NCBI GenBank assembly: GCA_017550025.1 | Contig: JAFYLU010000081.1 | Coordinates: forward strand, 1-40,014 | Length of the DNA: 40,014 nucleotides | Direction: 5' to 3' | DNA from: Bacteroidales bacterium | GTDB lineage: Bacteria; Bacteroidota; Bacteroidia; Bacteroidales; UBA932 | Shown here: positions 1 through 8,400 of the stretch, piece after piece | Layout of the letters: each line of letters opens with the position of its first letter | Numbering within the stretch: position 1 is the first letter of the stretch | The notes under the pieces: model-generated | The model's database searches: none | What the model saw: only the letters and a program-made list of their open reading frames with translations | What the model was told of the DNA's origin: nothing | Made by a program: the position numbers and the translations under genes

Positions 1-1
1 C

Positions 2-43
2 CCGTCGCTGGTGGGATACTACGAAAAGTATTATTGCAGATAA
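2..43 (+). CDS. Possible last codons of the group II intron maturase (partial)
   Basis: An open frame enters from the left edge and stops at TAA 41-43, giving the tail PSLVGYYEKYYCR. It ends four bases before intron domain V, which is where the reverse transcriptase/maturase frame of many bacterial group II introns ends (domain IV). The YY pair is loosely like the aromatic motif of the maturase domain. With only 13 residues visible the assignment rests on position, not on homology. Confidence 0.35.
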   Translation, partial: PSLVGYYEKYYCR

Positions 44-98
44 GGAACCGCCGTATGCGGACCCGCATGTACGGTGGTGTGAGAGGTCGGAAAACAAA

Positions 99-133
99 AG
101 TAGGAGGAAAACCTACTTTGTTTTCCTCCTACT
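99..133 (-). terminator. Rho-independent terminator for the parE-acyltransferase-acyl-CoA synthetase operon, within intron domain VI
   Basis: A perfect 14-bp inverted repeat (99-112 with 120-133, loop 113-119) lies just past the synthetase stop codon. Read on the minus strand it is followed by a TTTTGTTTT tract, the layout of an intrinsic terminator. The same bases form intron domain VI on the plus strand through a different pairing (89-104 with 112-126). Confidence 0.65.
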
Positions 134-139
134 CGATTG

Positions 140-1825
140 TTATTTCTTGTCCTTCTGTTCGGATTCTACTGTAGGAGCAGATTCCTTGTACTTGAAACGG
201 CGGATCTTCTGGGTCGCAGTCTTCTCGAACGGCTCCTTCATTACCTCTACAGAGCTTACCTGTGAAGCCTTGCTGACATTCTTGTTGGTAACCTTAAGAA
301 GCTTTGCCTTCCAAGCATCAAGCTTTTCGTAGAGCTTGTCCTCGCTTTCCTTATCCCACTGGATGAAGTTTTCTGCAGGCTGAACAAGAGCTACAAGCTT
401 TCCGTCGCGTTCTACGACGATGGATTCACTTACGCCTTCTACATTGTTTATCACGTTCTCGATTTCCTCCGGATAGATGTTCTCACCTGAAGGTCCAAGA
501 ATCATGTTGCTGTTACGGCCTTTGATGAAGTATCTTCCCTTCTCGTCCTTGATGGCGATGTCGCTTGTGCGGAACCATCCGTCCTCTGTGAATACACTCT
601 TTGTGCGTGCAGGGTCCTTATAGTATCCGAGCATGACATTCGGTCCTTTGGCTACAACTTCACCTTCTCCTGTTTCTGGGTTGACATTGTGGAGCTTGAG
701 CTGTACATTATATACTGGGTATCCGAATGAACCCACTGCCCTCCATCCATGCATAGCATAGCCGAGGAGAGGAGATGTCTCTGTAAGACCATATCCGATT
801 GCATATGGGAATCCTGCCTTGAGAAGGAATCTTTCCACTTCCGGATCAAGCTTGGCACCTCCGATTCCGTAGAATGACACATGTCCTCCGAATGTTGCCT
901 TGAGCTTCATGCCGATGATCTTGCACATGAGACCGTTCATATGCTCGTTCATCCATGTGAGAGTGCGGCTCTTCTGTATTGTAGGAAGAACGCTTCCCTT
1001 GTACACCTTTTCAATGATGAGTGGAACGGTAAGCATTGTGGTAGGCTTGACGATCTTCAGTGCCTTCATCAGCAGTGTTGCTACTGGCGGCTTCGGCAGG
1101 TAGTAGACTGTTGCACCGCAATACATAGGATAGAGCATACTCAATGTCATTTCCAATGTATGTGCCATCGGAAGGATTGAGAGCCATCTGTCCTTTTCGG
1201 TTCTCTTGCATGAGTGGTAGCAGGTAATCACATTGGATGCAAGGTTCCTGTGACTGAGTACTACACCTTTGGCGCTTCCTGTAGTTCCTGAAGTATAGAT
1301 GATAGTCGCAATGTCGTCAGGTGTAGGAACAGATGTCTTTCCGTCACATGTGAATTTCTCATCATCAGACTTGATGACTTCAAATGTGTCCATGTCGATG
1401 ACAAGTGTCATCTTGTCCCTGCATTCCTGGCTCAACTTGCCTGCAAGCTTCTGCGAAACAAATATTACCTTGCTTTCAGAGTGCTCGAGGATATTTGTAA
1501 CCTCATTTTCAGAACTGTCCGGAAGGATAGGAATCGCGATTCTGCCGAATGGGACGATGCTGAAGAAGGCAGCAGACCAGTTAGGCATGCTCTGCGACAG
1601 GATCGCCACTTTGTCACCGGCTCCGATTCCGTATTGTGTCAGCTTCTTCGAGAGGCTGTCACATTTGTTTTTCAGTGAGCTGTAAGTGTAACCACCTTTC
1701 TTGGTGTCATACCATTGTGTATACTGGTTTTTCGCATACACGGTGGTCGCATACTCGTACAGTTTGGCGAGGGTGTCCACGTATTTCTCCCTCATCCTCT
1801 GCATACGCTTGTAAAGTTGAATCAT
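140..1825 (-). CDS. Long-chain fatty acid--CoA ligase-like AMP-forming synthetase
   Basis: The product (561 residues) should activate a fatty acid with ATP to an acyl-adenylate and transfer it to CoA. It shows the adenylate-forming family motifs in order: the P-loop YTSGTTGSAKG at 177-187, YGLTETSP at 345-352, DGWFRTSD at 415-422, and a C-terminal basic motif with the catalytic-type lysine near 540 (TQKIRRF). The length fits FadD/long-chain synthetases. No signal peptide is seen, so it is cytoplasmic or membrane-associated. It lies 15 bp after an acyltransferase gene in the same direction, so the pair may feed acyl chains into phospholipid. Substrate chain length cannot be read from the sequence, and an acyl-ACP synthetase role is possible. 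A group II intron ends two bases past its stop codon, on the opposite strand. Confidence 0.88.
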   Translation of the reverse strand: MIQLYKRMQRMREKYVDTLAKLYEYATTVYAKNQYTQWYDTKKGGYTYSSLKNKCDSLSKKLTQYGIGAGDKVAILSQSMPNWSAAFFSIVPFGRIAIPILPDSSENEVTNILEHSESKVIFVSQKLAGKLSQECRDKMTLVIDMDTFEVIKSDDEKFTCDGKTSVPTPDDIATIIYTSGTTGSAKGVVLSHRNLASNVITCYHSCKRTEKDRWLSILPMAHTLEMTLSMLYPMYCGATVYYLPKPPVATLLMKALKIVKPTTMLTVPLIIEKVYKGSVLPTIQKSRTLTWMNEHMNGLMCKIIGMKLKATFGGHVSFYGIGGAKLDPEVERFLLKAGFPYAIGYGLTETSPLLGYAMHGWRAVGSFGYPVYNVQLKLHNVNPETGEGEVVAKGPNVMLGYYKDPARTKSVFTEDGWFRTSDIAIKDEKGRYFIKGRNSNMILGPSGENIYPEEIENVINNVEGVSESIVVERDGKLVALVQPAENFIQWDKESEDKLYEKLDAWKAKLLKVTNKNVSKASQVSSVEVMKEPFEKTATQKIRRFKYKESAPTVESEQKDKK

Positions 1826-1840
1826 ATTATATATATAGGT

Positions 1841-2416
1841 TTAGTGTGTGATGTACATTTCAGGATGCTTTCCTACCAGATGCATCTCTTCGTACATGGC
1901 CTGTATTCTGACCATATCCGCCTTTGCGTCGTCAGTAAGCTCGACCTTATGTCCGCGGCTGATACGCTTTGTCCCCCAGTCGAAGTAACCCATATATACC
2001 GGGCATCCTACTTCGCGTGCAATTGTATGGAAGCCGGTCTTCCACCTCTTGACAGGTTTTCTCGTACCTTCCGGTGCAAGGGCAAGATGTACGACCTTGC
2101 GGCTTTTCATCTCCCTGATGACGCTCAAGGCTACATTGCTTCCTTTTTTTCTGTCCACAGGGATTCCTCCAAGCTTCCTTAAAAGCCATCCGAGCGGACC
2201 CCAGAAAAATTCACCTTTGACCATGCAGTATGGCTTTCCGCCTACTGACACATAATAAAGGTATGAGATGATGAAATCCCAGACCGATGTGTGAGGTACA
2301 CCAAGGATGATACATTTGTCTTCAGGGGCTACTGGGTCAACGGCAGTCCAACCCAATGTGCGGAGCAGCCATCCGCAGAATTTTCTCCACATAGTATTAT
2401 CTGTATTAGATGTCAA
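1841..2416 (-). CDS. PlsC-like 1-acyl-glycerol-phosphate acyltransferase family protein
   Basis: A short (191-residue) member of the lysophospholipid acyltransferase family. Visible blocks are the catalytic H-x4-D (H42 to D47, in PHTSVWD), GGIPVDR at 83-89 and APEGTR at 114-119, the last being the phosphate-binding block. It probably transfers an acyl group to lysophosphatidate or a related glycerolipid at the inner membrane. The start codon lies 11 bp inside the end of parE, pointing to translational coupling, and the acyl-CoA synthetase follows after 15 bp. The family is broad, so the true acceptor (lysophosphatidate, ornithine lipid or other) is not settled. Confidence 0.85.
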   Translation of the reverse strand: MTSNTDNTMWRKFCGWLLRTLGWTAVDPVAPEDKCIILGVPHTSVWDFIISYLYYVSVGGKPYCMVKGEFFWGPLGWLLRKLGGIPVDRKKGSNVALSVIREMKSRKVVHLALAPEGTRKPVKRWKTGFHTIAREVGCPVYMGYFDWGTKRISRGHKVELTDDAKADMVRIQAMYEEMHLVGKHPEMYITH

Positions 2417-4328
2417 TATCTTCCAATTCCTGTGCTGTCCTCAAGTTCGAAACGATGAAATCCTGTCTTTCGGTAGTGTTCTTTCCCATGAAGAACTCCA
2501 TGATGTCAGCAACAGGCTCCTCGTCGCTCAGGCGCACCTTGTCAAGCCTCATGTCCTTGCCTATGAATCCGGTGAATTCGTCCCAGGAGATTTCTCCGAG
2601 ACCTTTGAAGCGGGTGATCTCCACCTTGGTCTTCAGTTCCTTGATTGCCTTTTCCTTTTCATCCGCATTGTAGCAGTATCTTACGGCATTCTTGTTCTTT
2701 ACTCTGAACAACGGCGTCTGAAGTATGAATACATGTCCTCTTCTTATGAGGTCAGGATAGTATTTCATGAAGAATGTCAGCACAAGCATTCTGATATGCA
2801 TTCCGTCGTCATCGGCATCGGTAGCTACGATGATCCTGTTGTATCTGAGGTCTTCGATGTCCTCCTCAAGTCCGAGTGCGTTGATCAGGAGATTGAGCTC
2901 TTCGTTTTCCGCAATCTTCTTTCGGCTTTCCTTGTAGCTGTTGATAGGCTTTCCTCTCAATGAGAATACGGCCTGTGTCTCTGCATTGCGGGCTTTTGTA
3001 ATGGTTCCGCTCGCAGAGTCTCCCTCGGTGATGAAGATGCTTGTGAGGTCGCGCAGTTCCTCCTTTGCTGCAGGAAGCTTGTCCTTGTAGTGGTACTTGC
3101 AGTCGCGCAGCTTCTTGTTATATACGCTTGAGCGCTTGTTGCGTTCCTTTGTCTTTTTCTGGATGGATGAAATCTCCTGACGCTCCTTCTCTGACGATAT
3201 GATCTTGTCCTGAAGGGCCGGGATTATCTCCTTGTGCATGTGGAGGTAGTTGTCGAGATTTGTCTTGACGAAGTCGTTTACAAAGGATCTGATTGTCGGT
3301 CCGACATCATAGCTTCTGGTTCCGTCCTCGTTTTCGATCTCCGTGTTCCACATGAATGTAGATCCGAGCTTGGTCTTGGCCTGGTTGGCGAAGATAGGCT
3401 CCTGTATCTGTATGCTGATCGCTCCGATTATGCCCTGGCGGATGTCCTCTGGCGCGAAGTCCTTCTTTGAATAGGTCTTGAAGAATTCCTTCAGAGTCTT
3501 CGATACGGCTTCCCTCACAGCGGCAAGATGAGTACCTCCGTCACGTGTGTTCTGACCGTTCACGAAGGATGTGATGTTCTCTCCGTAGCTGTTTCCGTGG
3601 GTTATGACGATCTCGATGTCTTCTCCGGAAATGTGTATCGGCGCGTAGAACGGATCCTCTGACATCTTCTCGTTGATCAGATCAAGCAGACCGTTCTCCG
3701 ATTTGTACGGAGTGCCGTTGAGGTTGAGGGTAAGTCCTTTCTTAAGATATGAGTAGTTCTTGATCATGGACTCTACGAATTCCTGGTTGTAGCTGTAGCC
3801 TACGAACAGGTTTTCGTCAGGAGTGAACCTTACATATGTTCCGTTCTTCTCCTTTGTTTCCTTCATTCCTTCTTCAAGAAGCTTTCCGGCGCTGAATGTG
3901 GCGTATTTGCACATGCCGTCACGATATGCCTCCACATAGAAATGTGACGAGAGTGCATTCACAGCCTTCAGACCCACACCGTTGAGACCTACGGATTTCT
4001 TGTATCCCTTGGAGTCATACTTACCACCCGTGTTCAGGATGCTCACGGCCTTCACGACCGAATTCAGAGGAATGCCTCGTCCGAAGTCCCTTACGGATAC
4101 TTCCTTTTCGCTGACGGTGATCTGTATCTGTTTTCCGAATCCGGCCGAGAACTCGTCGATGGAGTTGTCAACCACCTCTTTCAGAAGCACATATATGCCG
4201 TCAGCCGGATCGTCTCCGTTTCCGAGAGTTCCGATGTACATTCCCGGCCTGAGGCGGATATGCTCCACTCCTTCAAGGGTCCTGATGTTGTCGTCGTTGT
4301 AATTGTTCTGTATAATTTCGTTAGCCAT
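2406..4328 (-). CDS. parE: DNA topoisomerase IV subunit B (ParE)
   Basis: ATPase subunit of the type IIA topoisomerase that decatenates daughter chromosomes with ParC. The 640-residue product has the GHKL ATPase site (E51 and N55 in EVVDNSIDE, DFGRGIP at 81-87, GLNGVG at 114-119), the transducer lysine region QAKTKLG at 316-322, and the TOPRIM metal site (EGDSASG 435-441, DADDDG 504-509). EGDSASG and the KKSVGLNGVG stretch match Bacteroidota ParE, not GyrB, which usually has EGDSAGG. The frame is open up to 4418, but a TAnnTTTG promoter box at 4352-4359 lies inside that extension, so I place the start at 4328 (MANEII). An ATG at 4334 is a minor alternative. parC is not in the window, which is unusual if the pair is normally adjacent. 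It leads the operon with two lipid genes. Confidence 0.9.
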   Translation of the reverse strand: MANEIIQNNYNDDNIRTLEGVEHIRLRPGMYIGTLGNGDDPADGIYVLLKEVVDNSIDEFSAGFGKQIQITVSEKEVSVRDFGRGIPLNSVVKAVSILNTGGKYDSKGYKKSVGLNGVGLKAVNALSSHFYVEAYRDGMCKYATFSAGKLLEEGMKETKEKNGTYVRFTPDENLFVGYSYNQEFVESMIKNYSYLKKGLTLNLNGTPYKSENGLLDLINEKMSEDPFYAPIHISGEDIEIVITHGNSYGENITSFVNGQNTRDGGTHLAAVREAVSKTLKEFFKTYSKKDFAPEDIRQGIIGAISIQIQEPIFANQAKTKLGSTFMWNTEIENEDGTRSYDVGPTIRSFVNDFVKTNLDNYLHMHKEIIPALQDKIISSEKERQEISSIQKKTKERNKRSSVYNKKLRDCKYHYKDKLPAAKEELRDLTSIFITEGDSASGTITKARNAETQAVFSLRGKPINSYKESRKKIAENEELNLLINALGLEEDIEDLRYNRIIVATDADDDGMHIRMLVLTFFMKYYPDLIRRGHVFILQTPLFRVKNKNAVRYCYNADEKEKAIKELKTKVEITRFKGLGEISWDEFTGFIGKDMRLDKVRLSDEEPVADIMEFFMGKNTTERQDFIVSNLRTAQELEDIDI

Positions 4329-4351
4329 ATTCATTAAAGGACATAATCGTG

Positions 4352-4359
4352 CAAATATA
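4352..4359 (-). promoter_or_regulatory. Promoter -7 box of parE
   Basis: TATATTTG on the minus strand fits the Bacteroidota -7 consensus TAnnTTTG. It predicts transcription from near 4346 and a leader of about 18 bases to the start at 4328. It rules out use of in-frame ATG codons further upstream. Confidence 0.6.
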
Positions 4360-4440
4360 GCAATTTTTATTGAAGTGGATGATAAGTTTTTTGCTGAATG
4401 TCTTCTGTTTTGTCCCAAAAGATCAGCCCTTCAGGCGATT

Positions 4441-4471
4441 TTTTGCTTTTGTCTTTTTTTTTATAACTTTG
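4441..4471 (+). promoter_or_regulatory. Promoter of the seven-gene envelope operon
   Basis: TAACTTTG at 4464-4471 matches TAnnTTTG, and TTTTG at 4441-4445 is a plausible -33 element 18 bp upstream. The expected start of transcription is near 4476, about 15 bases before the first gene. It faces away from the parE promoter, about 100 bp off. Confidence 0.65.
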
Positions 4472-4490
4472 CGGAATATTCTTAACCGAA

Positions 4491-6365
4491 ATGAGACGAA
4501 TTTGGATAGATTCAATCCGTATGTTTCTGTCTTTATCAGCTCTTTTCCTATCCGCATCCTGTCAGGTTGATATTCAGGACTTTGGCAGTGGAAGCGGTTC
4601 CGGCAGACATGAGGTCGGTATCTATGCAGGAGGAGCCAGAACACGTACGGAAATGCTTTCAAACGGCCTTTCGGCCGTGTGGACAGCCGGTGACAACCTT
4701 GCAGTGTGGGCAAAGTCGTCTGCCGGGTCTTTTGCTTTGTCAAGACAGATCTTCACCACTTACGGAATCGACAGTGAAAAAGGATATTTCAAGTCGGATC
4801 TGGTTTCCGCGATGGAGGACGGCAGATATACTTATTATTGCTGTTATCCTGTCCCTTCGTCAGTGAGCGGGACGGATGTAGTGTTCAATCTCCCTTCTGT
4901 CCAGGATGGAAAGGCTTCAGGTGGTTCCGATATAATGATCGCTTCCCCGGTGGAACATGGACCTCTTTCATGGATACCTGAATATGAAGATCATTCAGGA
5001 CTTTCGATGCATATGAACCGCATGATGCATCAGTTCAGATTTTTCGTTCCTTCTGACAATACTGTGCTCGGAGACGAGGAGATTACAAGAATCGTCCTTA
5101 CTTTTCCTGCTGATGTTGTCGGAAATGTTGCCCTCGATGTGTCCGACCCAGGTGCTGATGCGGTTTTATCTGATGCCTCGGGTGTGATTTCATTGGAGCT
5201 TTCCGATCCTATCGGATTGTCGTCTGAAAATGAGTCAGAATATGCATGTGCGGTTCTGGCACCAACTTCGTTTTCTCCGGGCCAGATGCTTGATATCAAG
5301 GCATATACATCTTCCAAGGTGGTTCTTGTAGATCCGGTTGACCTTTGCGGAAGGACATTTGAAGCCGGACATTCAACCCCGGTGAGACTTAATGTCAGAT
5401 CCATTGCCGACTATCCTTATCAGATGATATTCACGATTACGGCGAATAATCTTGGAGAAGGTGTGAATTCAGTCATATTCACTGCTCCGGAGGGATGTAT
5501 TTGGCCTTCAAGCGGAACTAATGTATATGAATACAGGCCCGGCCACAAGATCACGGCAGGAGATCAGATTGCAATCCGCTTTTTCGATGCCGGAGAATAC
5601 ATGGCTTTCAGCAATAAGGATATTCACTTGACCTTCGACAGTGATCATGCGATAACTACAGCTTCTTCGCATGTCAGTCCTATAACCATTTCCGGTAATA
5701 CGCATGTTTCCAATATTACTGCAGCTATCCCATATCTGTTTGAAGAGAATTTCAGCACTCTCGTGACTTATAATGGTGATTATAATGGTGGTCCGTATAC
5801 ATCTGTTAATGGTGCTACCACTGCAGGACGGGATCTTTCGCAATATGGCTTGAGAAGCGGATGGACAGGCGCACGTACAGGATGTGATGCTGCGGGAACT
5901 GCAATTCTGGTCGGAGGCCGTGTCGATTGTGTGATTGCAGGTGCGACACGTGCATACGGCCGTCTTGATTCCCCTGCGTTGAACTGTATCAAGCCAGGTG
6001 TCAGCACTGGCATCAGGGTCGACTTCGACTATTCCGGAAACAGGGATGACGATTACAGTCATTATTATACGGCAGGAGTCTGCGGAACCACAACCGAATC
6101 CGGTGTGTTGAGCGGATATGCCACCCAGTTCAATAACGATCCGTCATGGACCGGAGTATATGATTTTGTCAGCATTCCTGACATACCATTGTCTGGTAGT
6201 GCGTCGTCTATGAGCAAGTCAATGACTATGACGGTGGCTGAATGTGATGCGGAAACCAGACTTTCATGGCATGCCGTTGTAATGGGCTACAAGTCGTGGA
6301 AGATTGATAATGAGGGTGGTTGGATATATATAGACAATGTCAAGGTACAGATAGCAAATCAATAA
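4491..6365 (+). CDS. Fimbrillin-like lipoprotein with a C-terminal beta-sandwich module
   Basis: First gene of the envelope operon (624 residues). The N-terminus has a hydrophobic segment followed by the lipobox-like LSAS-C (C at about 24), so it is probably lipidated and placed in the outer membrane. Residues about 50-310 resemble Bacteroidota fimbrillin/Mfa-like proteins, with the ARTRTEM and WTAGDNLAVWA stretches typical near their N-termini. From about 415 on there is a separate module starting with LFEENFSTL, rich in Gly, Tyr and Asp and ending with WIYIDNVKVQI, of the jelly-roll kind seen in carbohydrate-binding or anchor domains. Whether it is a fimbrial subunit or tip is not shown. 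The next gene starts 32 bp on. No catalytic motif was recognised. Confidence 0.75.
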   Translation: MRRIWIDSIRMFLSLSALFLSASCQVDIQDFGSGSGSGRHEVGIYAGGARTRTEMLSNGLSAVWTAGDNLAVWAKSSAGSFALSRQIFTTYGIDSEKGYFKSDLVSAMEDGRYTYYCCYPVPSSVSGTDVVFNLPSVQDGKASGGSDIMIASPVEHGPLSWIPEYEDHSGLSMHMNRMMHQFRFFVPSDNTVLGDEEITRIVLTFPADVVGNVALDVSDPGADAVLSDASGVISLELSDPIGLSSENESEYACAVLAPTSFSPGQMLDIKAYTSSKVVLVDPVDLCGRTFEAGHSTPVRLNVRSIADYPYQMIFTITANNLGEGVNSVIFTAPEGCIWPSSGTNVYEYRPGHKITAGDQIAIRFFDAGEYMAFSNKDIHLTFDSDHAITTASSHVSPITISGNTHVSNITAAIPYLFEENFSTLVTYNGDYNGGPYTSVNGATTAGRDLSQYGLRSGWTGARTGCDAAGTAILVGGRVDCVIAGATRAYGRLDSPALNCIKPGVSTGIRVDFDYSGNRDDDYSHYYTAGVCGTTTESGVLSGYATQFNNDPSWTGVYDFVSIPDIPLSGSASSMSKSMTMTVAECDAETRLSWHAVVMGYKSWKIDNEGGWIYIDNVKVQIANQ

Positions 6366-6397
6366 TAATAAAACATAAGATTCAAAAACCAGAAAAG

Positions 6398-7129
6398 ATG
6401 AAACACTTGAAAACAATCATGAGTGTGCTGATGATCTTGGCTGCAGTATCATGCACCAAGAATCAGACTACTGGAAATGGTCTGGTCTGCTTCAGTCTGA
6501 AGAACAATCTTCAGATTACTGATGTAACACGAAGCAGTGTGTCAGATCATACGACTTTACCTTCAGCTGGTAATTTCATCATTACTATCAATGACGCGAG
6601 TTCAGCTTTGGTGTGGACTGGAAAGATTTCAGATTGGGATGCTTCGACTCCGTTCCTGGCTGGAAACTACTCGGTAACTGCAAGTTACGGCTCTATTGAG
6701 GATGAAGGCTTTGACAAGCCATATTTTTATGGCAGCCAGAATTTCGTGGTTCAGGGTGGACAAACCTCCACTGTTTCAGTACCGGTGAGCCTTGGCAACA
6801 CTATTGTCAAGATCGCATGTACTGACAATTTCAAGAATTATTACAAGGATTACAGCTTCAAGATCACCCGTAACGGAAATGATATAGTCAATTTCGGAAA
6901 GGATGAATCGAAGGCTGCATTCATTGATGGCTACAAGATTGTTCTTCAGGGAGTCCTGAGCAGTGAAACCAAGACACAGAGTTTTGAAAAAGAATACAAT
7001 AATCTGTCTGAAGCGACTGCTTACACATTCCTGTTTGACATCAACAATGTCGGCGGAGCGACAATTACTGTGTCATTCAACAATACTGTCGAGACCATTA
7101 ATCTTGGTGATCATGAACTTAATGACTAA
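6398..7129 (+). CDS. DUF4493-type lipoprotein
   Basis: Second gene of the operon (243 residues from the ATG at 6398). I prefer this start because it gives a clean lipoprotein signal, MKHLKTIM... ending AAVSC, while the upstream in-frame ATG at 6320 lies within the preceding gene. The mature part reads as one DUF4493-like unit: a short N-terminal strand with the TR (VTRSS) segment, a GNFIITINDASSALVWTG strand pair, a LAGNYSVTASYG turn and a PYFYGSQNFVVQGGQTSTVSV strand pair. This resembles fimbrillin and carboxypeptidase-regulatory-like beta-sandwiches. Function is unknown for the family. Spacing to its neighbours is 32 and 13 bp. Confidence 0.75.
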   Translation: MKHLKTIMSVLMILAAVSCTKNQTTGNGLVCFSLKNNLQITDVTRSSVSDHTTLPSAGNFIITINDASSALVWTGKISDWDASTPFLAGNYSVTASYGSIEDEGFDKPYFYGSQNFVVQGGQTSTVSVPVSLGNTIVKIACTDNFKNYYKDYSFKITRNGNDIVNFGKDESKAAFIDGYKIVLQGVLSSETKTQSFEKEYNNLSEATAYTFLFDINNVGGATITVSFNNTVETINLGDHELND

Positions 7130-7142
7130 AGAGGACTGACTA

Positions 7143-8387
7143 ATGAAGAAGATATTTATATTATTGACAGCGGCAGCGGCACTTTTTTCAGCGGCTTCAT
7201 GCCAGAAGAGCCCTGTAGAGGCGGAAGAATACGGTTTCCTCTCTCTTGAGGGACTTTCATTGGGAATCGATGAGGATGTCGACACCAGAGCTACATCTCC
7301 GGCATCTCCCAACTATGTGATCATCATCCAGGATTCAGAGGGTGTTGATGTGATGAATACTACTTATGGAGCAGTGAAGAATGAACAGAATGACTATCAG
7401 ATCAAGCTTCCTGCAGGTAACTACAACCTCGTGGCACGTTCTGCTGATGAGGTTCCTGTTTCAGAGTTCGAGCGTCCTGTCTACGGAACCAGCAAGGAGT
7501 TTTCAATCGCTGCAGGACAGGTCACCGAGATAGGCGAACTTGTATGTTCACTTCTTCAGTGTAAGGTGACAGTTTCTTATAGTGACGAATTCCTTTCCAG
7601 TGTGACCGGTCAGTGCAAGACTTCGGTAGAGGTAAAGGAAGGTCACCCTCTCGAATATGCGTTGAATGCCAATGGTTCCTACGACAAGAGGGCCGGATAT
7701 TTCAATGTTGAAGGTAATACAATGACTGTCGTCTTCAGCGGAAGCATCGATGGCAAGAACCAGAAAATGACGAAGTCTTATACTAATGTCACAGCCAGAC
7801 AGTGGCGTCAGATCAAGTTCGTCAAGAAGGTAAACGAGCAGGGTAATGCTATCTTCGATATTGAAATTGCAGACCTCATAAGCGATGCAACTCTTAATAA
7901 TGTCATTCCTGGTGAAGAGTCAATTATCGGTGAGGATCCTGATGCACCAAAGGGTGATGGCGGAATCACTCTTGAGATTGACTATGAGGCAGGATGTGAC
8001 ACCCAGATCACTGATCTTGAGAACATTGAAATCGTTCCTGTGGCTACAAGGGATATGAAGATCAGATTCAAGGCTACAGTTCCTAACGGAATCAAGAAGT
8101 TCTCTGTGAACATTGATTCGGATAACGGATCGTTCCTCAATGCGGTAGATGCAGCAGATGCAAGAGAGATCAATCTTATTTCACCGTCAGAGGCCAATGG
8201 TATCATCTTTGACGTTGTTCCTTTCCCACATGGTGCGGAACTTCTCGGAAAGACAGAGGTTGACTTCAACCTTGATGCTGCTCAGGATGCCATTGTCATC
8301 TACAAGGGAAAGCATACGTTCTCGATGGTGATCGTTGACAATACCGGCTGTCGCAATGTCATACCTGTTGCAATGATTGTAAAGTAG
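7143..8387 (+). CDS. DUF4493-type lipoprotein, longer form
   Basis: Third gene of the operon (414 residues). The signal MKKIFILLTAAAALFSAASC has the lipidated Cys near 20. Residues about 30-240 repeat the pattern of the previous gene: TRATSPASPNYVIIIQDSEG, LPAGNYNLVARSA and PVYGTSKEFSIAAGQVTEI. A second part (about 265-414) has a GGITLEIDYEAGCDTQ strand and ends in a beta-rich segment with VVPFPHGAELLGKTEVDF. No enzyme motif is seen. It shares its general fold and order of motifs with the 6398 and 8401 products, so the three probably arose by duplication. Gaps to its neighbours are 13 bp on each side. Confidence 0.75.
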   Translation: MKKIFILLTAAAALFSAASCQKSPVEAEEYGFLSLEGLSLGIDEDVDTRATSPASPNYVIIIQDSEGVDVMNTTYGAVKNEQNDYQIKLPAGNYNLVARSADEVPVSEFERPVYGTSKEFSIAAGQVTEIGELVCSLLQCKVTVSYSDEFLSSVTGQCKTSVEVKEGHPLEYALNANGSYDKRAGYFNVEGNTMTVVFSGSIDGKNQKMTKSYTNVTARQWRQIKFVKKVNEQGNAIFDIEIADLISDATLNNVIPGEESIIGEDPDAPKGDGGITLEIDYEAGCDTQITDLENIEIVPVATRDMKIRFKATVPNGIKKFSVNIDSDNGSFLNAVDAADAREINLISPSEANGIIFDVVPFPHGAELLGKTEVDFNLDAAQDAIVIYKGKHTFSMVIVDNTGCRNVIPVAMIVK

Positions 8388-8400
8388 GGAGGGTGATGAT

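Larger units (their letters stand above)
1..137 (+). mobile_element. Group II intron, 3' end (domains V and VI), cut by the window edge
   Basis: Domain V is seen at about 47-78: the arms 47-55/70-78 and 56-59/64-67 pair, with a four-base loop at 60-63 and the characteristic two-base bulge at 68-69. The catalytic triad position reads CGC (49-51), the form known from group IIC introns. Domain VI follows at 81-134: GAG (81-83) pairs with CTC (132-134) and AGG (84-86) with CCT (128-130), leaving A131 unpaired as the expected branch-point adenosine. An inner helix joins 89-104 to 112-126. The element should end at the CGAT at 134-137, matching the usual AY 3' terminus. Two bases later comes the stop codon of the acyl-CoA synthetase gene on the other strand. 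The rest of the intron lies left of the window. The class assignment is inference. Confidence 0.82.

Noticed and set aside
4329-4418. N-terminal extension of parE by 30 residues
   Set aside because: A promoter -7 box (4352-4359) lies in this stretch and the extra residues do not resemble ParE.
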